From Planctomycetales bacterium (GTDB lineage: Bacteria; Planctomycetota; Planctomycetia; Pirellulales; Thermoguttaceae), in the NCBI GenBank assembly GCA_007122045.1, contig SKJM01000344.1:1-7050 (forward strand): a DNA stretch of 7,050 bases, given 5' to 3'. How positions within the stretch are numbered: position 1 is the stretch's first letter; each line of letters opens with the position of its first letter. Below are positions 6,575 through 7,050 of this stretch, piece by piece. Position numbers and translations under genes: made by a program. The notes below the pieces were generated by a model. That model was given only the letters and a program-made list of their open reading frames with translations, made no database searches and was not told where the DNA came from.

Positions 6575-6929
6575 GCTCACTCGGCCGCCGCACGGCAGAG
6601 GCGCGAGCCGCGCTTTGCCCCCAACGGGCAATTTCTTTATTGAAACTCTAGCACGGCTTGAAACTCCCGCCCGGGTTCACGGAAGAGTGCGTAAACCCAA
6701 TGCCCCGCTGCTTAGGGAGGCCGTTCGGGTCGGATGTGGCAAGGATTCGCAAAAGAGCGGTTATCGGCGGTACCCCCCCAACAGAAAGCGGCATTTCGCG
6801 GCGTTTGGAGCTTGCGGGCGCCGATGCCGCCTTAGAGTTTTCATAGAGATGCCGCACGCCGCACACGAATGTTTCGCACAGCCACGTTCCGTCGTGTTGT
6901 TCTACGAAAGTGCTTCCCGAGTTGAAACC
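6575..6929. other. Gene-free divergent intergenic region
   Basis: About 355 bases between the divergent HD-GYP and rightmost genes. It holds the 9-base direct repeat at 6640-6666 and a run of seven C at 6773-6779. Short open frames exist on both strands, but none has a good ribosome site at the right distance, a known domain, or protein-like composition. It presumably carries the promoters of both flanking genes; I could not place them with confidence. Confidence 0.5.
6640..6666. repeat. Direct repeat TTGAAACTC, two copies 18 bases apart
   Basis: Perfect copies lie at 6640-6648 and 6658-6666, separated by 9 bases. Read on the minus strand they are GAGTTTCAA, just upstream of the HD-GYP start. 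The regular 18-base spacing and the location suggest an operator or activator site for the HD-GYP/PilZ operon, but chance is possible for a 9-mer. Confidence 0.4.
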
Positions 6930-7050
6930 ATGAACGTGCAAGACTCACGCTGGATTCGCGCCCTGATCTACGTCCCTTGCGGCGCCGCCGTATGGGGCGG
7001 TGCCGCGTGGCTGGACGGATCGGCAGACTGGCGCGTGATCGGCCTTTCGA
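6930..7050 (+). CDS. Hypothetical protein, N-terminal fragment (runs off the right edge)
   Basis: Open from ATG 6930 to the window end, 40 codons visible. The protein begins MNVQDSRWIRALIYVPCGAA and goes on with Val, Trp, Gly and Ala, giving a likely membrane span at residues 11-28 after a short basic-ended N-terminus. No domain can be recognised from this fragment. The same frame is open upstream, and ATG 6849 would add 27 residues, but those are polar and neither start has a convincing ribosome site. I prefer 6930 because the hydrophobic segment then lies at the usual distance from the N-terminus. Confidence 0.45.
   Translation, partial: MNVQDSRWIRALIYVPCGAAVWGGAAWLDGSADWRVIGLS

Noticed and set aside
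6734..6835. 33-residue frame after AGGGAGG (MWQGFAKERL...)
   Set aside because: The ribosome-like site is about 15 bases from the ATG, too far, and the peptide has no recognisable feature.

Overview
This is a GC-rich bacterial window with dense coding on both strands and Shine-Dalgarno-type ribosome sites in front of several genes. The closest match from family knowledge is a planctomycete, probably Pirellulales-like. The pointers are an ECF sigma factor of planctomycete style, an alpha-2-macroglobulin whose thioester context reads PYGCFEQTSSTT, a Tat-exported epimerase-like protein, and a REP-like palindromic intergenic element. No rRNA or marker gene is present, so the assignment is inference.

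Layout. (1) 1-1262, minus: a polysaccharide flippase (Wzx/MATE-like), cut by the left window edge. (2) 1263-1531: a divergent promoter region. (3) 1532-2326 and 2340-3098, plus: a two-gene operon of paralogous NAD-dependent epimerase/dehydratase (extended SDR) proteins. The first carries a twin-arginine signal and has lost its cofactor and catalytic signatures; the second is cytoplasmic and intact. (4) 3099-3312: an intergenic stretch packed with inverted repeats, REP-like. (5) 3313-4968, plus: a broken chimeric gene. The N-terminal region 2 of an ECF sigma factor is joined in frame to the C-terminal half of an alpha-2-macroglobulin. It is interrupted by one in-frame TAA five codons after the thioester glutamine, and appears to lack part of the thioester domain. 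(6) 4969-5126: a short convergent gap. (7) 5127-5585 and 5552-6574, minus: a c-di-GMP pair, with an HD-GYP phosphodiesterase upstream overlapping a PilZ effector by 34 bases. (8) 6575-6929: a divergent intergenic region with a 9-base direct repeat and no convincing gene. (9) 6930-7050, plus: the start of an unrecognised gene, possibly a membrane protein.

How the genes fit together. The flippase and the epimerase pair suggest envelope or surface-polysaccharide work, although they are transcribed divergently. The HD-GYP/PilZ pair is a compact c-di-GMP turnover-and-response module. The sigma/alpha-2-macroglobulin chimera looks like the scar of deletions that collapsed a former sigma factor plus alpha-2-macroglobulin locus. 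It is the most unusual item here. I see no CRISPR array, tRNA, rRNA or intact transposase.
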